DNA from: JACRLV01 sp045863555
GTDB lineage: Bacteria > Planctomycetota > Phycisphaerae > UBA1845 > Fen-1342
Length of the DNA: 64,000 nt
Reading direction: 5' to 3'
Assembly: GCA_045863555.1 (NCBI GenBank)
Contig: BTUU01000006.1
Coordinates: forward strand, 248,001-312,000
The notes under the pieces are model-generated. The model worked only from the letters and a program-made list of their open reading frames with translations, made no database searches and was not told where the DNA came from. Of the stretch, positions 27,373-36,603 are shown in pieces (within the stretch, counting starts at the first letter, position 1; every line of letters begins with the position of its first letter). The position numbers and the translations under genes were made by a program.

Positions 27373-27749
27373 TTCGAACCTCCAGCCCGCCTCCAAATCC
27401 GCATGAAACGAGCCGCGACAAATAGGGCGACGACCGACATTCGTGCAGGTCGAAAGAGCGTCCTATAACCGTGTCGCCGTGCGCGTACAGAAGCGGGGCC
27501 AACAACTCTACGCAACACGGTTTGCCAGGGTCAATCGCCTCCGTGCCGGCGGCGCAGACGCAACCTCGCCGAGTCGTTGCTCGCGGTCCGCCGCAACCTC
27601 CGCCACCGGCGTTCCGGTCGCCTCGCTCGCGGTCTCCCGACCGCGAAATCGATTCGTCGACTCTCTATCCTGATAATTGCCATCGGGCCGGGAAGCGCGC
27701 AGACACTTTGAAAAAACCGCAAACGCCGAGGCCGCCGACATGCCCCGCC
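27373..27749. other. Spacer without recognisable gene
   Basis: 377 nt between two leftward genes. No reading frame here has a plausible start with recognisable content. It contains a small hairpin CGCGGTC-TCCC-GACCGCG (27628-27645) and presumably the promoter for the PEP-CTERM-like gene. Confidence 0.5.
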
Positions 27750-28280
27750 CTAATCAAAATTCAGCGCATTCGAATAAAATACCCGCCCCGTCCGCGCAAA
27801 CGCCCAGTACCACGTCCGATCGCCCGAATAATCGACGATCGCCGTCGCCAGGCCGGTGCTCGGCGTGATGATGAGAAATCGCTTGCTCGCCGTGATCGTC
27901 TGAAGCACCGTCGCGCCGGTGAAGGTGACCGACGTCGGCGCGAGCGACGTCTCCCCGCCGCCTTTCGCGTCGGCCAGCCAGCAGTGCAGCAGCGAATAGC
28001 TCCCGCTGTCGTCGCGGATCGTCGTCGTGATCTTGTTCGCGACCTCCGCACCCACTTCCAGTCCGATCTGCGACGCGTGATCTGGAAACAGCCGGTCGGC
28101 CAGCGCCCGGATGAAATCCGCGTGCGCCTCGATGTCCGCCTCCGCACGCGTCAGCGGCGCGCGAAGCTGCGCGATCAGCGACGCAAGCTGCACCGCCGCC
28201 ACCGGCGCAGACCCCGACAGGAACGGCCCGCGCGAAAGGTCCGGCCCGAAAAACTCCGTGTGACGCCGATTCTCCACCAT
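27750..28280 (-). CDS. Conserved-looking protein of unknown function
   Basis: 176 aa. No signal peptide. The first 85 residues form helices (ASLIAQLRAPLTRAEADIEAHADFIRALADRLF), followed by a beta-rich half (SYSLLHCWLADAKGG, VTFTGATVLQTITASKRFLIITPSTG, TWYWAFARTGRVFYSNALNF). Coding potential is supported by GGAGG 7 nt before the ATG and by its clean composition. Not recognised. Confidence 0.65.
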   Translation of the reverse strand: MVENRRHTEFFGPDLSRGPFLSGSAPVAAVQLASLIAQLRAPLTRAEADIEAHADFIRALADRLFPDHASQIGLEVGAEVANKITTTIRDDSGSYSLLHCWLADAKGGGETSLAPTSVTFTGATVLQTITASKRFLIITPSTGLATAIVDYSGDRTWYWAFARTGRVFYSNALNFD

Positions 28281-28669
28281 GACGCATCCTCCAATCGTGA
28301 ACACGACTCGCTTTCCCCCAAAGCCTACGACGCATCCGGCCGCGCGGCGGGCCTTGCGCCGGCACTCACGCCATCTGGCGAATCCTGGCGAACTCTGGCG
28401 GCAAAACACGGGCAAAAAGCCCGCGACTTTTTCGCGGGAACATCGCCCCGCGGCCGGCCGGGCGAGGGCCTCATCCTCATAACGAATCGCTCGCCGCGGA
28501 CCTCCCCCCAATCGTTTTCGGACGTGCCGCCGAGGCCCCGACGATTCACAAATCGTTGCGGGCGCGATCGTTGCCTTCGCGTCACCGCGCCTCCTAGCAT
28601 CCGTCGAAGGCCACAACATCGCAGCGAATCGATGCGCCGTCGCGGCCGCTTTCCTTTGGAGGAAGGAGC
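28281..28669. other. Divergent spacer with small repeats
   Basis: 389 nt between divergent genes. It holds three tandem TGGCGAA-like units near 28376-28402 and a short hairpin (CCCGCGA...TCGCGGG, near 28423-28441) with a T-run in the loop. No gene or clear promoter is visible. Confidence 0.5.
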
Positions 28670-28960
28670 ATGGACGAGGTGACTTTTCAACAGAAGCTGG
28701 GCGAGCTGATGGCCCAGATCGACACGCTCCCGGAAGGCGAGCGCGACCGCCTGCGAGCCCTGGCCGCGGAGACCCGCCAGCGTCACGCCGACATCAAGAA
28801 GAGCGTGGACAGCATGCAGGAGAACATCGATTTTCTGCGCCTGTGGATCAAGTACCTGCTCTTCGATCTGGAAGCGACGCGCCGCGAGAACTCATATCTG
28901 CGGAAGATGCTCGAACAGGATCCGGGGCCGAACAACAGCAACAACAGCGGGAACGCGTAG
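28670..28960 (+). CDS. Small coiled-coil protein
   Basis: 96 aa, almost entirely helical: VTFQQKLGELMAQIDTL, RLRALAAETRQRHADIKKSVDSM, ENIDFLRLWIKYLLFDLEATRRENSYLRKML, then an Asn/Ser-rich tail. The heptad pattern suggests a dimeric coiled coil; a hydrophobic patch (LWIKYLLFDL) might touch a membrane or partner. GGAGGAAGGAG lies directly before the ATG, one of the strongest ribosome sites here, so it is probably well expressed. Function unknown. Confidence 0.75.
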   Translation: MDEVTFQQKLGELMAQIDTLPEGERDRLRALAAETRQRHADIKKSVDSMQENIDFLRLWIKYLLFDLEATRRENSYLRKMLEQDPGPNNSNNSGNA

Positions 28961-29034
28961 TCAGTCGCCGCGCTGAATGCGGCGACGGCCCCCGCGAGCT
29001 TCAGTCTGCATCGCGAACGGAAGGTAACTCCACT

Positions 29035-29065
29035 CGGGCGTCGTCATGTGGGCCATGACGACGCC
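29035..29065 (+). terminator. Hairpin after the coiled-coil gene
   Basis: Perfect 13-bp stem GGGCGTCGTCATG / CATGACGACGCCC with a 5-nt loop, followed by TGCTCATTT. Probably the terminator of the rightward gene despite a poor T-tract. Confidence 0.55.
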
Positions 29066-29091
29066 CTGCTCATTTCAAAGCGACAGAACGC

Positions 29092-29123
29092 CGAAGACCG
29101 CGGATCTCGCGATCCGCGGTCTT
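29092..29123. terminator. Bidirectional hairpin between convergent genes
   Basis: Perfect 14-bp stem GAAGACCGCGGATC / GATCCGCGGTCTTC with loop TCGC, between convergent genes. No T-tract on either side, but the position suits a two-way transcription stop. Confidence 0.5.
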
Positions 29124-29226
29124 CGACCATCTGCACGGGCCGGGGTTTGCCGGCCGTCTCGGGGGGGGAAGGTTCGTCAGGCTCGAGAACCACGCCGTCA
29201 TCGGTAGGCAGCGCCGCGGCCCGCGA

Positions 29227-30654
29227 TCAGCAATTCGATCCGAAAGCGCCCAGCAGCACCGCCAGGTCCGCCAGGTCGACATCGCCATCGGCATCCAGAT
29301 CGCCGCTGAGCCCGCCGCCCAGCGACCCGAAATTCGAAAGCAGCGCCGCAAGGTCCGGCAACCCGACCGACCCGTCACCGTCGATATCCGCCGGGCACGG
29401 CGGCGCGACGCCGCGGTAGACATACGCCGCGCCCTGGTTCGTCGTCTCCATCGGCGCAGTGATCACCGCCTCGTCTCCGCTCAGTCCCACGTGCCAGCCG
29501 AAAAGGTCGTGCGGCTCGCCATCCGATGCCGTGATGATCGTCCCCGCGCCGGGATCGCTGCCCGTCATGTGATAGAGCACCGCATATCCGCGCCGCTGGA
29601 AAGGCTGCGTAATCTCCGACTGATACGCGCCCACCAGCAGCGATCGCCCGTCGAACGCGATGTCCACGCCGAAAAAGTCCCGCGCGGCCGGCGTCGGTGC
29701 GGTCAGCTTGCGCACCTCGGTCAACGTGCTGCCTGTGCGCTCGTAGAGATACACAGACCCCGCGATCGCGAGGCCGTTGATCATGTCGTTCGGCGCGGTC
29801 ACCGCGACCAGGTCGCCCGAGATCGCCACCGCCTGCCCATACCGCGCACTCACCACGCCGTCCGACGGCCGCAGCGTCGCCGTCTGCTGCCAGCTCGCGC
29901 CGGAACGCTCGTACACAAACACCGCGCCGACGACATTGCCGCCGTCGAGCTCCGCCGACCCGCTCAGATACACCACGCCGTCGCTGATCTCGACATCCGC
30001 CGAACCCGTAAACCCATTGCTGAAGGCGCGAGGCGCGGCGAGGACGGCGGTCTCAGCCCAGACGCCGCCGGTTCGCTCAAAGACCCGCGCCTCGCGCCCG
30101 GCCGAGCCGCCCGCGGAAGGAAACGGCGATGTCCACGACGCGATCACCGCCAGGTCACCCTCGATGTCGATCGTGTCGCCGAAATAGCCGCCGTTGATCG
30201 GCGCAGACGAGACCAGCGTCTGCACGCGGACCCACGAGCCCGCTTGAAGCTCGTACGCAAACGCTTCGCCCGCGTCGCCTACGCCGCTCGATGTGCGGCT
30301 CGGCGCGCCGATCATCATCGTGGTGCCGTCGATCGCGACGCCCGTTCCGAAGTACTCGCTTGAGGCCGGCGTCGGCGCGAGCAGCCGCACCTGCTGAACC
30401 CAGTTCCCCGATCCGTTCTTCTGAAACACGTACGCCGCGCCGGCCCCAAACCCCGCCGAGTTCTCAAAACCCGCCCCGGCCAGAATCGTCGTCCCGTCAA
30501 ACGCCAGCGAAAGCCCGAAAATCTGGCTCGTGCTCCGCGGAATCGGCGTGATCCGCTGCGCCTGGATGACATCCGCGATCGCCGCACCGCCGCCGGCTGC
30601 GAAAAACGCCCCTGCCGCCGCAATGACGCCGCTCTTGCGCGAGAATCGACTCAT
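29227..30654 (-). CDS. Secreted FG-GAP-like beta-propeller protein with dockerin-like tail
   Basis: 475 aa. Signal peptide MSRFSRKSGVIAAAGAFFAAGGGAAIA. About seven repeats of the type FGTGVAIDGTTMMIGAP...GEAFAYEL.AGSWV...TL with aromatic Y-Y-FG starts, the FG-GAP/integrin-alpha beta-propeller pattern. The C-terminus has two dockerin-like repeats (DIDGDGSVGLPDL, DLDADGDVDLADL) and ends in Cys. Extracellular; ligand unknown. ATG 30654 has GGAGG at 8 nt. Confidence 0.88.
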   Translation of the reverse strand: MSRFSRKSGVIAAAGAFFAAGGGAAIADVIQAQRITPIPRSTSQIFGLSLAFDGTTILAGAGFENSAGFGAGAAYVFQKNGSGNWVQQVRLLAPTPASSEYFGTGVAIDGTTMMIGAPSRTSSGVGDAGEAFAYELQAGSWVRVQTLVSSAPINGGYFGDTIDIEGDLAVIASWTSPFPSAGGSAGREARVFERTGGVWAETAVLAAPRAFSNGFTGSADVEISDGVVYLSGSAELDGGNVVGAVFVYERSGASWQQTATLRPSDGVVSARYGQAVAISGDLVAVTAPNDMINGLAIAGSVYLYERTGSTLTEVRKLTAPTPAARDFFGVDIAFDGRSLLVGAYQSEITQPFQRRGYAVLYHMTGSDPGAGTIITASDGEPHDLFGWHVGLSGDEAVITAPMETTNQGAAYVYRGVAPPCPADIDGDGSVGLPDLAALLSNFGSLGGGLSGDLDADGDVDLADLAVLLGAFGSNC

Positions 30655-30775
30655 CAGATTTCCTCCACAGGACGCCCGGGGACCCAAACGAGGACGGTCA
30701 ACAGGCGGACGAGCGGCCGCGGAGATCGATTGCACATTGCCGGAGGGTCTTGCCCCAACCACGTCGCGCAACGCG

Positions 30776-30805
30776 GCGGGCGGCCGGTGCAACCCGGCCG
30801 CCCGC
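30776..30805 (-). terminator. Hairpin after the gene at 30839
   Basis: Perfect 12-bp inverted repeat GCGGGCGGCCGG / CCGGCCGCCCGC with loop TGCAAC, 34 nt past the stop codon of the leftward gene. No T-tract. Confidence 0.5.
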
Positions 30806-30838
30806 ATCAACTGGGCTCCCCATTCCCGGTCGAGTGAT

Positions 30839-32041
30839 TCAGCGCCCCACTCCGGACGAAACCGTCCGGACGGACCCATCGCCGAGGCCAACGAGCATTC
30901 CGCCCGAGTGAGCGACGGCGTAGTTGTGCACGGCCAGCCCGAGCTGCTTCAGATTGTTCTGACACGCCCGAATCTCAACCGTATCCGCGGAGATCACGCG
31001 CCCGTCCGCGCCCGCGATCCTGACCGGCGAATCAAAGCTCATGCGCGAGATCACGCGCGTCTGCCGCGCCCGCTCGTCCTGCTCGATCGCCGTCGCGAAT
31101 CGCGTCGGCAGGTGATCCACACCGACGAGGAGCTTGCCCTGGTTGTTGGTCGCGGCGAATCGCAGGCGGACCGTCTGGCCGCGCGCGTTGGAGGCGACGA
31201 CTTCAAGCTCGTCAGCCGGCGCGAAGCCCGCACCGACCTGATATCCGCCGGTCGTCTGGCCGTTGAACGTCAGCACGAACGTGCCACGGCCGCCGCCGAC
31301 TTCCTCGACCTCCGTCGCGATGCGCAGGCCGCTCGGCGGTTGCGCCGGCTTGAGCTCGACCGTCGTGCATTCCTTTGCCACGAGGCCGAATTCCAGCGGG
31401 CGGTCGAAGTCGTCGCCGGCTCCGCCGAGGAGGACGTCGTTGCCCGCGCCGCCGATGATCCGCGTTCCCCGCGCCGGTGCGAAGAACGCGCCGCCGATCG
31501 ACAGCGGATTGACCAGGATCGACGTTCTGCCGCCGCCGGCGTCCACCTCGACGGACGAGATCGTCTGCTCGCTCGGGTAGTACCAGAATTCATGCGGCGC
31601 GGCGCCGATCCGCACCAGCGCCGGTTCATGTGAGGCTGGCATGAAGACGCCCGTCCAGATGCGCAGCGGGTTCGCGGGATCGGCCGGGATTCCATTGAAT
31701 GGATCGTGAGGCTGGGCGGCCTCGATGCCCTGCACCTGCGAGCCGGCGATGACGCCGTCGCTGGCGAACGTCCAGCCGGCCATCTCCGCCGCGACGTCGA
31801 ATCGCGCCGCGGCAAATGCGAAGCCGTCGGCCGGGAAATGCGCCCAGGCGCTGATCTGCGACAATTCGCCGGGCATGAGCACGTTGTCACTCGCGGAGAG
31901 CGAAATACCCGCCGACGACAGGCCGTAGTACGTTCCCTCGTACCCATACTGGTACATGCTGGAGCCCCAGCCCTGCGCCAGCGCCGCCGGAGCAAAGAAC
32001 ACCGAGCCGGCCACAATCCGTCGAATCACAGAATTCCGCAT
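30839..32041 (-). CDS. Secreted protein ending in a compressed H-X9-DG (DUF1559-like) signature
   Basis: 400 aa. Signal peptide MRNSVIRRIVAGSVFFAPAALAQ. Middle domains not recognised; one segment (FAAARFDVAAEMAGWTFASDG) resembles secreted planctomycete proteins of unknown function. The last 45 residues read ACQNNLKQLGLAVHNYAVAHSGG followed by GLGDGSVRTVSSG. These are the N-terminal (CxNNLKQxGLAxHNY) and C-terminal (H-X9-DG) signatures of DUF1559 pseudopilin-like proteins, here directly adjacent instead of about 200 residues apart. ATG 32041 has GAGG at 9 nt. Confidence 0.75.
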   Translation of the reverse strand: MRNSVIRRIVAGSVFFAPAALAQGWGSSMYQYGYEGTYYGLSSAGISLSASDNVLMPGELSQISAWAHFPADGFAFAAARFDVAAEMAGWTFASDGVIAGSQVQGIEAAQPHDPFNGIPADPANPLRIWTGVFMPASHEPALVRIGAAPHEFWYYPSEQTISSVEVDAGGGRTSILVNPLSIGGAFFAPARGTRIIGGAGNDVLLGGAGDDFDRPLEFGLVAKECTTVELKPAQPPSGLRIATEVEEVGGGRGTFVLTFNGQTTGGYQVGAGFAPADELEVVASNARGQTVRLRFAATNNQGKLLVGVDHLPTRFATAIEQDERARQTRVISRMSFDSPVRIAGADGRVISADTVEIRACQNNLKQLGLAVHNYAVAHSGGMLVGLGDGSVRTVSSGVGR

Positions 32042-32225
32042 GATGCACATCCTCGATTTCAAGGCGCGCGGTCGATGTCCGTCGCCGCGTCTGTTTCTGC
32101 CGCCTCTGCCGTCCGGCAGACCGGCTCGCCCGGTCAGAAACGCGGATGAACCGGCGCGCTCACGCCAAATTTCGGGAAAAAACTCGATTCGGGAGAGACG
32201 GGGAGGGGCGGCAAGGACGCCGGGA

Positions 32226-32426
32226 TTACTCCGCCAGCAGGTCGTTCCAGAACGCAGCCGAAAACGACGGCGGGAACCGGCCCGTCCCGGCCTGGATCGT
32301 CGGAATCCGCGTCGCGTACTCCGGATGCCGGAGACACTCGGTCAGATACGCAGATGTCTCGTCGATCAGCCGGGCGCGGAGTTCCTCGTATGTCTCGGTC
32401 CGCTTGTCGGACCAGCGAATGTCCAT
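32226..32426 (-). CDS. Small protein of unknown function
   Basis: 66 aa. MDIRWSDKRTETYEELRARL, then helices and ...GRFPPSFSAAFWNDLLAE. It starts 7 nt after the stop of the membrane-protein gene and would be co-transcribed with it. No recognised domain. Support is its position, its normal composition and the absence of a better frame. Confidence 0.5.
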   Translation of the reverse strand: MDIRWSDKRTETYEELRARLIDETSAYLTECLRHPEYATRIPTIQAGTGRFPPSFSAAFWNDLLAE

Positions 32427-32433
32427 CGGCAGC

Positions 32434-33378
32434 TCACGCGCCCGAAGCGGGCGACGAAGACGCGGTTGTCGGGCCGCTCGAAGAGGCCGGCTCGGTCGCA
32501 AACACGACCTTCGAGATCGGCGTGAGAACGCCGATCAGGCCGAAACCGATCAGCTCGATCGGCAGCGGACGTGCCAGTCCCCACACAGGGATCATATTCA
32601 GGTGCGCGTACTCGCCGCTGAGGCCGGGCTTGAACGCCGCGAATACGAGCCCGATCGCTCCGAGGAGAAACGGAACGGGCCAGTAGAAGATCGGATGGGT
32701 CACCTGGGTCGCGTGCCGTGCGGCCAGCGCCCCGAGATACAGCGACGCCCAGGCGGCGAAGAATGTCTGGAACTGGAAGGTCTTCTGGTACTGCGGCCCG
32801 TTCAGAAAAAAGAGCCCCACGCCGCCGACCGCGAGCGTGATGCCCCCCGCCTGAATGCCGCGCACCAGTTCCGCCGTGGATAGCGACCGTCCCCACGCCC
32901 GCGGATCGCGCAGGCACGCGATCACCACCGCCGCCGCCACCGCCAGCAGAAGCATGTCCGGCAGGAGCGCCCCGTACGCGCGGCCGGAGATGACGTCGGG
33001 CTGCGGGTTCTGGATCATGAGCCACTGATCCATCGTCGGCGCGCTGCGGCCCGACGCCCCCATGCAGGTCGAGATCGACCAGCACGTGAGTCCCAGCACG
33101 ACGCCGAAGCGATAGAGGGCATCGCGACCGAACGCGACGGGCGCGACCAGCTTCGAAAGTACGCCGACCAGCGCCGCCGCAACGAGCACGCCGGCGACGA
33201 GCATCACCGTCGCTCCACCGCCGATCAGCACGAGCGGCCGGTCGAGCCCCTGCGCCAGCACGGTCTGCGACCCGATCGCGTGCAGCGCCGCCCACCCCAC
33301 GCCAACCACGCCATAGGGCGCGAGACGGCGAAACGGGGATCTGGATGCGGCCGGAGCGGCGATCGCGGGAGTGCTCAT
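32434..33378 (-). CDS. Multi-pass membrane protein, unknown function
   Basis: 314 aa with about eight hydrophobic segments (for example GGGATVMLVAGVLVAAALVG, LLPDMLLLAVAAAVVIACL, GITLAVGGVGLFFLNG, FFAAWASLYLGALAA). No catalytic or transport motif recognised. C-terminal tail Ser/Ala-rich. It heads a two-gene unit with the 66-aa protein. Confidence 0.75.
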   Translation of the reverse strand: MSTPAIAAPAASRSPFRRLAPYGVVGVGWAALHAIGSQTVLAQGLDRPLVLIGGGATVMLVAGVLVAAALVGVLSKLVAPVAFGRDALYRFGVVLGLTCWSISTCMGASGRSAPTMDQWLMIQNPQPDVISGRAYGALLPDMLLLAVAAAVVIACLRDPRAWGRSLSTAELVRGIQAGGITLAVGGVGLFFLNGPQYQKTFQFQTFFAAWASLYLGALAARHATQVTHPIFYWPVPFLLGAIGLVFAAFKPGLSGEYAHLNMIPVWGLARPLPIELIGFGLIGVLTPISKVVFATEPASSSGPTTASSSPASGA

Positions 33379-33461
33379 GCTGCTAAGGCTATCGCACGCG
33401 CGCGGCGCGGGTCAACGGGAAGAGGCCCGCCCAACGGTTCGGTTGCGGCGATGAGCAGCGC

Positions 33462-34691
33462 TCACCGGTCGCCGGGCGGAAACGGGCGCGCAAAGCCCAT
33501 GCCGATCTGGAGTCCGTAGGGCGGATACTCCACCAGCAGGCGATATCCGCGAAACTCGGCCAGCTCGTGACCACTGACCCGGCTTGCCAATCCCAGCAGT
33601 TCGGCATATCGCGCGACATGGGCCGTGCGGAATCGCGCCGGGTCCGAGCCCAGCGGCTCAATGCGTTCGCCCAGCGCCACCCAGTCCGGCTTTCGGGCCG
33701 GGTCATTGATGTTCGCCATCCCGCGAAATGTCGTGTCGATCATGTGCAGCTCCGGATCGACGCCGGGATAGATCGACCGGTGGACCAGCACGTCCAGTTG
33801 GAGCAGGCACGTCGGCCGGTCGATTTCCGCCCCGACGCCCGAGCGCCGCTGCTCCGGTGGCTGTGAATGAAGCGGCGCGGAATTCCGGCTCCACTGACCA
33901 AAGACGAGATCGACCTTCGCATTCGGGCCGAAGCCGTCATCCGCGAGCGTGTAGTGATTCGTCCCGCCGCTCTGGCTCACGCGGATGCGCGGCGGCGGCG
34001 TCGTGCAGAATTCATCGAGCCGCCCGGCCTGCCAGTCGGTCAGCGGCTGGCCATCGAGCGTGGTGATGCGCCACGGCTCTCCGCCAATCGCCATCATCCA
34101 GCTCGCGAGCCGTACCTCCGCGCCGGGGCGCAGGCGCTGCAAGCCATGCGAGCCGAAGAGCACGACATAATCAACAAACGGCCCCTCGCGGGAGGGAACG
34201 ATGAGGAATGTCGTGAATTCGACGTCGCTGCGGAATCCCTTGAGCTGGCTGAATCCCCGAAAGAGCAGTTGCTTGGTCCGGCTCTCGAACGGCCCGCGCG
34301 CATCGGGAAGCAGTTGACCGATGATCCCGTCGAACGTCGCCCGGTCACCCGCGTACGCCCGGATCAGAAAATCGAACTGATCGATCGCCGCGCCGGCCGC
34401 GACGACGACCGGCGCCGCCGCTCCTTTGTCTTCGGCGGCCCGCACGATCCTGCGCAGCGGTTCCGGACCGGGGAGGCCCTGCAGCAGGCCGAACGGGTCC
34501 CGGCTGCGGAGCGATTTCAGCAGCCGACTCGCGACGCCCTTGTCGAGACCGAGCGTGGTCGCAATCTGCTGTGGCCCGGCCCCGCGCGACGTGACGGCTC
34601 CGAGGAGCGCGGGCAGAGCCTCGCCGAGCGCCCGTCCCACGGTCGCGGCGACGTTCTCAAATGTTTTGTTTTCAGCGACTTGCGGTTCCAT
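33462..34691 (-). CDS. Protein with N-terminal helix-turn-helix-like region, unknown function
   Basis: 409 aa. Residues 10-65 (VAATVGRALGEALPALL, then GPQQIATTLGLDKGVASRLLKSL) look like a winged-helix/HTH unit of the MarR/IclR kind. The rest is an uncharacterised alpha/beta region with RGFSQLKGFRSDVEFTTFLIVP and VDYVVLFGSHGLQRLRPGAEVRLASWM. It may be a sensory regulator. Start at 34691 chosen because upstream sequence in the same frame lies antisense to the gene at 34893. A GTG at 34703 is also possible. Confidence 0.7.
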   Translation of the reverse strand: MEPQVAENKTFENVAATVGRALGEALPALLGAVTSRGAGPQQIATTLGLDKGVASRLLKSLRSRDPFGLLQGLPGPEPLRRIVRAAEDKGAAAPVVVAAGAAIDQFDFLIRAYAGDRATFDGIIGQLLPDARGPFESRTKQLLFRGFSQLKGFRSDVEFTTFLIVPSREGPFVDYVVLFGSHGLQRLRPGAEVRLASWMMAIGGEPWRITTLDGQPLTDWQAGRLDEFCTTPPPRIRVSQSGGTNHYTLADDGFGPNAKVDLVFGQWSRNSAPLHSQPPEQRRSGVGAEIDRPTCLLQLDVLVHRSIYPGVDPELHMIDTTFRGMANINDPARKPDWVALGERIEPLGSDPARFRTAHVARYAELLGLASRVSGHELAEFRGYRLLVEYPPYGLQIGMGFARPFPPGDR

Positions 34692-34793
34692 CGAACGGAA
34701 CACCTCGGCCGCGGACGGGTATAGGTCGCGTTCCCGCGTAGTAATACACCGGGGGTTGCGGTTTGTCCAGTGGTAGAAAAGTTGCGCCACAAC

Positions 34794-34822
34794 TTGCACG
34801 CAACAGTATGCCGGGCTATAAT
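34794..34822 (+). promoter_or_regulatory. Strong sigma-70 promoter for the secreted repeat protein
   Basis: TTGCAC, 17-nt spacer, TATAAT: nearly consensus, about 70 nt before the ATG at 34893. It lies in the divergent spacer with the 409-aa protein and is the best housekeeping promoter seen in the window. Confidence 0.75.
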
Positions 34823-34892
34823 TCTCGCTGAGCGCGGCAAAGGGCGAGCTGCGCCGCGACCGAACACCAGTGACCACGCGAGGTGACTTTCC

Positions 34893-36320
34893 ATGCGCGC
34901 CACCGTCCCGCTGCTCCTCTCCGCCGGCGTACTTTCGCAGTTCTCCGCACCGCTCGCTGTCGCCGACTGCGGCCACGGCTGGATTCCGGTCCCCGCGGAT
35001 TTCCGCACGCCCCAGATCGTCGGCGCGGTCCACGCCATCGCCGCTTACGACCCGGATGGCGAAGGCCCCGCGCCCCGGGACATCATCATTGCCGGGCAAT
35101 TCCTCTCCGCGGGGGGCGTCTCGGTCGAACGAATCGCCCGCTGGGACGGCCTGACCTGGCATCCGCTCCGCGACGGCCTGAATAACGTCGTCCGAGCCCT
35201 CGTTGTGTACGACCCCGATGGCGACGGACCGGACAACCCGCTGCTGATCGTCGGCGGCGATTTCACGGCCACCGGGACAGACCCCCTCGCCGCGGTCGCC
35301 GCCTGGGACGGCAATCGCTGGAACGCGATGAGCGACGGACTTACTGGCGCGGTGAAGGCCCTCACTGTCTTTGACCCCGATGGTGAAGGGCCGGCCGCGC
35401 CCAGCCTTCTTGCCGGCGGCAGTTTCACCGCCAGCGGCCGCACGGAACTCCGCAACCTCGCCCGCTGGACCGGCAGCGAATGGGAGGACTTTGGCGGCGG
35501 CGTGACCGGCGCGGATGGCGTCGTGGTCGTCGCGGAGGTGAATAGCTTCACGGCCTTCGACCATGACGCGAATCCGGCGACCCCGGCGGAACTCGTCATC
35601 GGCGGGGCGTTCGCGCTCGCCGGAGGCGTACCGATCAACTGCGTCGCGGCGTGGGACGGCGTGACCTGGCACGGCTTCGGCGCCAGCCAGTTCGTCGGAT
35701 TCCCGTATCCGAACGTCTACAGCGTTTCGGCATCGGGCGGCGCGAGCCCGCGTCTCGTGGCCGGCGGCGCGTTCGACGAGACCGATGGCGAGGCGACGCT
35801 CGGGATCGCCGAGTGGGACGGCGTCGCGTGGCGTCGCATGCCCGGCCTCGTGGGGATCTTCTACACGGTTACACACTTCGACCATGACGCCAGCCCCGCG
35901 ACGGCCGACCTCGTCGTCACCAGCGGCGCGCTCTACCACGAGCTGCTGGGTTCAACGGGCTTTGCAGTCTGGGACGGCGTCGAATGGTCGATTCCCGGCA
36001 CGGCGATCGACGGCTACGCGCTCGCGATGCCGCTGAACCCGGACCCCGTCCTCGCGACCGAGCCGGCGCTGCTGCTGGGCGGCATCTTCAGCGACGCCGA
36101 CGGTCTGGATGTCGGAAATCTCGTCCTCTGGTCCGCGCCCTCCGGCCTCACCGGCGATCTCGACGCCGACGGTGACGTCGACCTGGGCGATCTGGCATCG
36201 CTCCTCGCGCAATTCGGCTGCTCCGAAGGCTGCGGTACGGCCGACGTGGACAGCGACGGGGATGTGGACATCTCAGACCTCGCGGGCCTGCTCGCGGCGT
36301 ACGGAACCACGTGCCCATAA
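34893..36320 (+). CDS. Secreted Kelch-like repeat protein with dockerin-like tail
   Basis: 475 aa. Signal peptide MRATVPLLLSAGVLSQFSAPLAVA. Five to six repeats of the form VAAWDGNRWNAMSDGL...LLAGGSFTASG, a WDG-W/GG-F pattern as in delta-60/Kelch-like propellers. C-terminal dockerin-like repeats DLDADGDVDLGDL and DVDSDGDVDISDL, ending TTCP. Extracellular. Driven by the promoter at 34794. It is divergent from the HTH-like gene, which might regulate it. Confidence 0.87.
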   Translation: MRATVPLLLSAGVLSQFSAPLAVADCGHGWIPVPADFRTPQIVGAVHAIAAYDPDGEGPAPRDIIIAGQFLSAGGVSVERIARWDGLTWHPLRDGLNNVVRALVVYDPDGDGPDNPLLIVGGDFTATGTDPLAAVAAWDGNRWNAMSDGLTGAVKALTVFDPDGEGPAAPSLLAGGSFTASGRTELRNLARWTGSEWEDFGGGVTGADGVVVVAEVNSFTAFDHDANPATPAELVIGGAFALAGGVPINCVAAWDGVTWHGFGASQFVGFPYPNVYSVSASGGASPRLVAGGAFDETDGEATLGIAEWDGVAWRRMPGLVGIFYTVTHFDHDASPATADLVVTSGALYHELLGSTGFAVWDGVEWSIPGTAIDGYALAMPLNPDPVLATEPALLLGGIFSDADGLDVGNLVLWSAPSGLTGDLDADGDVDLGDLASLLAQFGCSEGCGTADVDSDGDVDISDLAGLLAAYGTTCP

Positions 36321-36603
36321 TTGCGGTCAGACTCCCAGCCCCCGGCAGGCGGCGGTGCGGCGCGATTCTTCCGACGCGCTGCGCCCCCTGCCGCGGATGG
36401 ATCCTGCCGGACGGTAGAGGCGTTACCGGCGCGGTCTTTTCGGCATCAATGAGCATGCCCCCGACGAATGACCCTCGCCGAGAGCCGCCGGCGGCGTGAA
36501 TCGCGCCGGCCAACGCCGCCCGAACGATTACTGGTTCGCCTGCGCCGGCCGCGGGGAGTTCCCCGGTCGAGCGCGGCGCACGGAAAGTGCAAGGAGTTGC
36601 CTT

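Noticed and set aside
28423..28441. Terminator in the 28.3-28.7 kb spacer
   Set aside because: The CCCGCGA/TCGCGGG hairpin has its T-run in the loop, not after the stem, and there is no gene ending just before it.
34692..35939. Upstream extension of the leftward gene at 33462 to 825 aa
   Set aside because: The added part is antisense to the secreted repeat protein at 34893 and crosses its strong promoter; only the 409-aa part looks like a protein.
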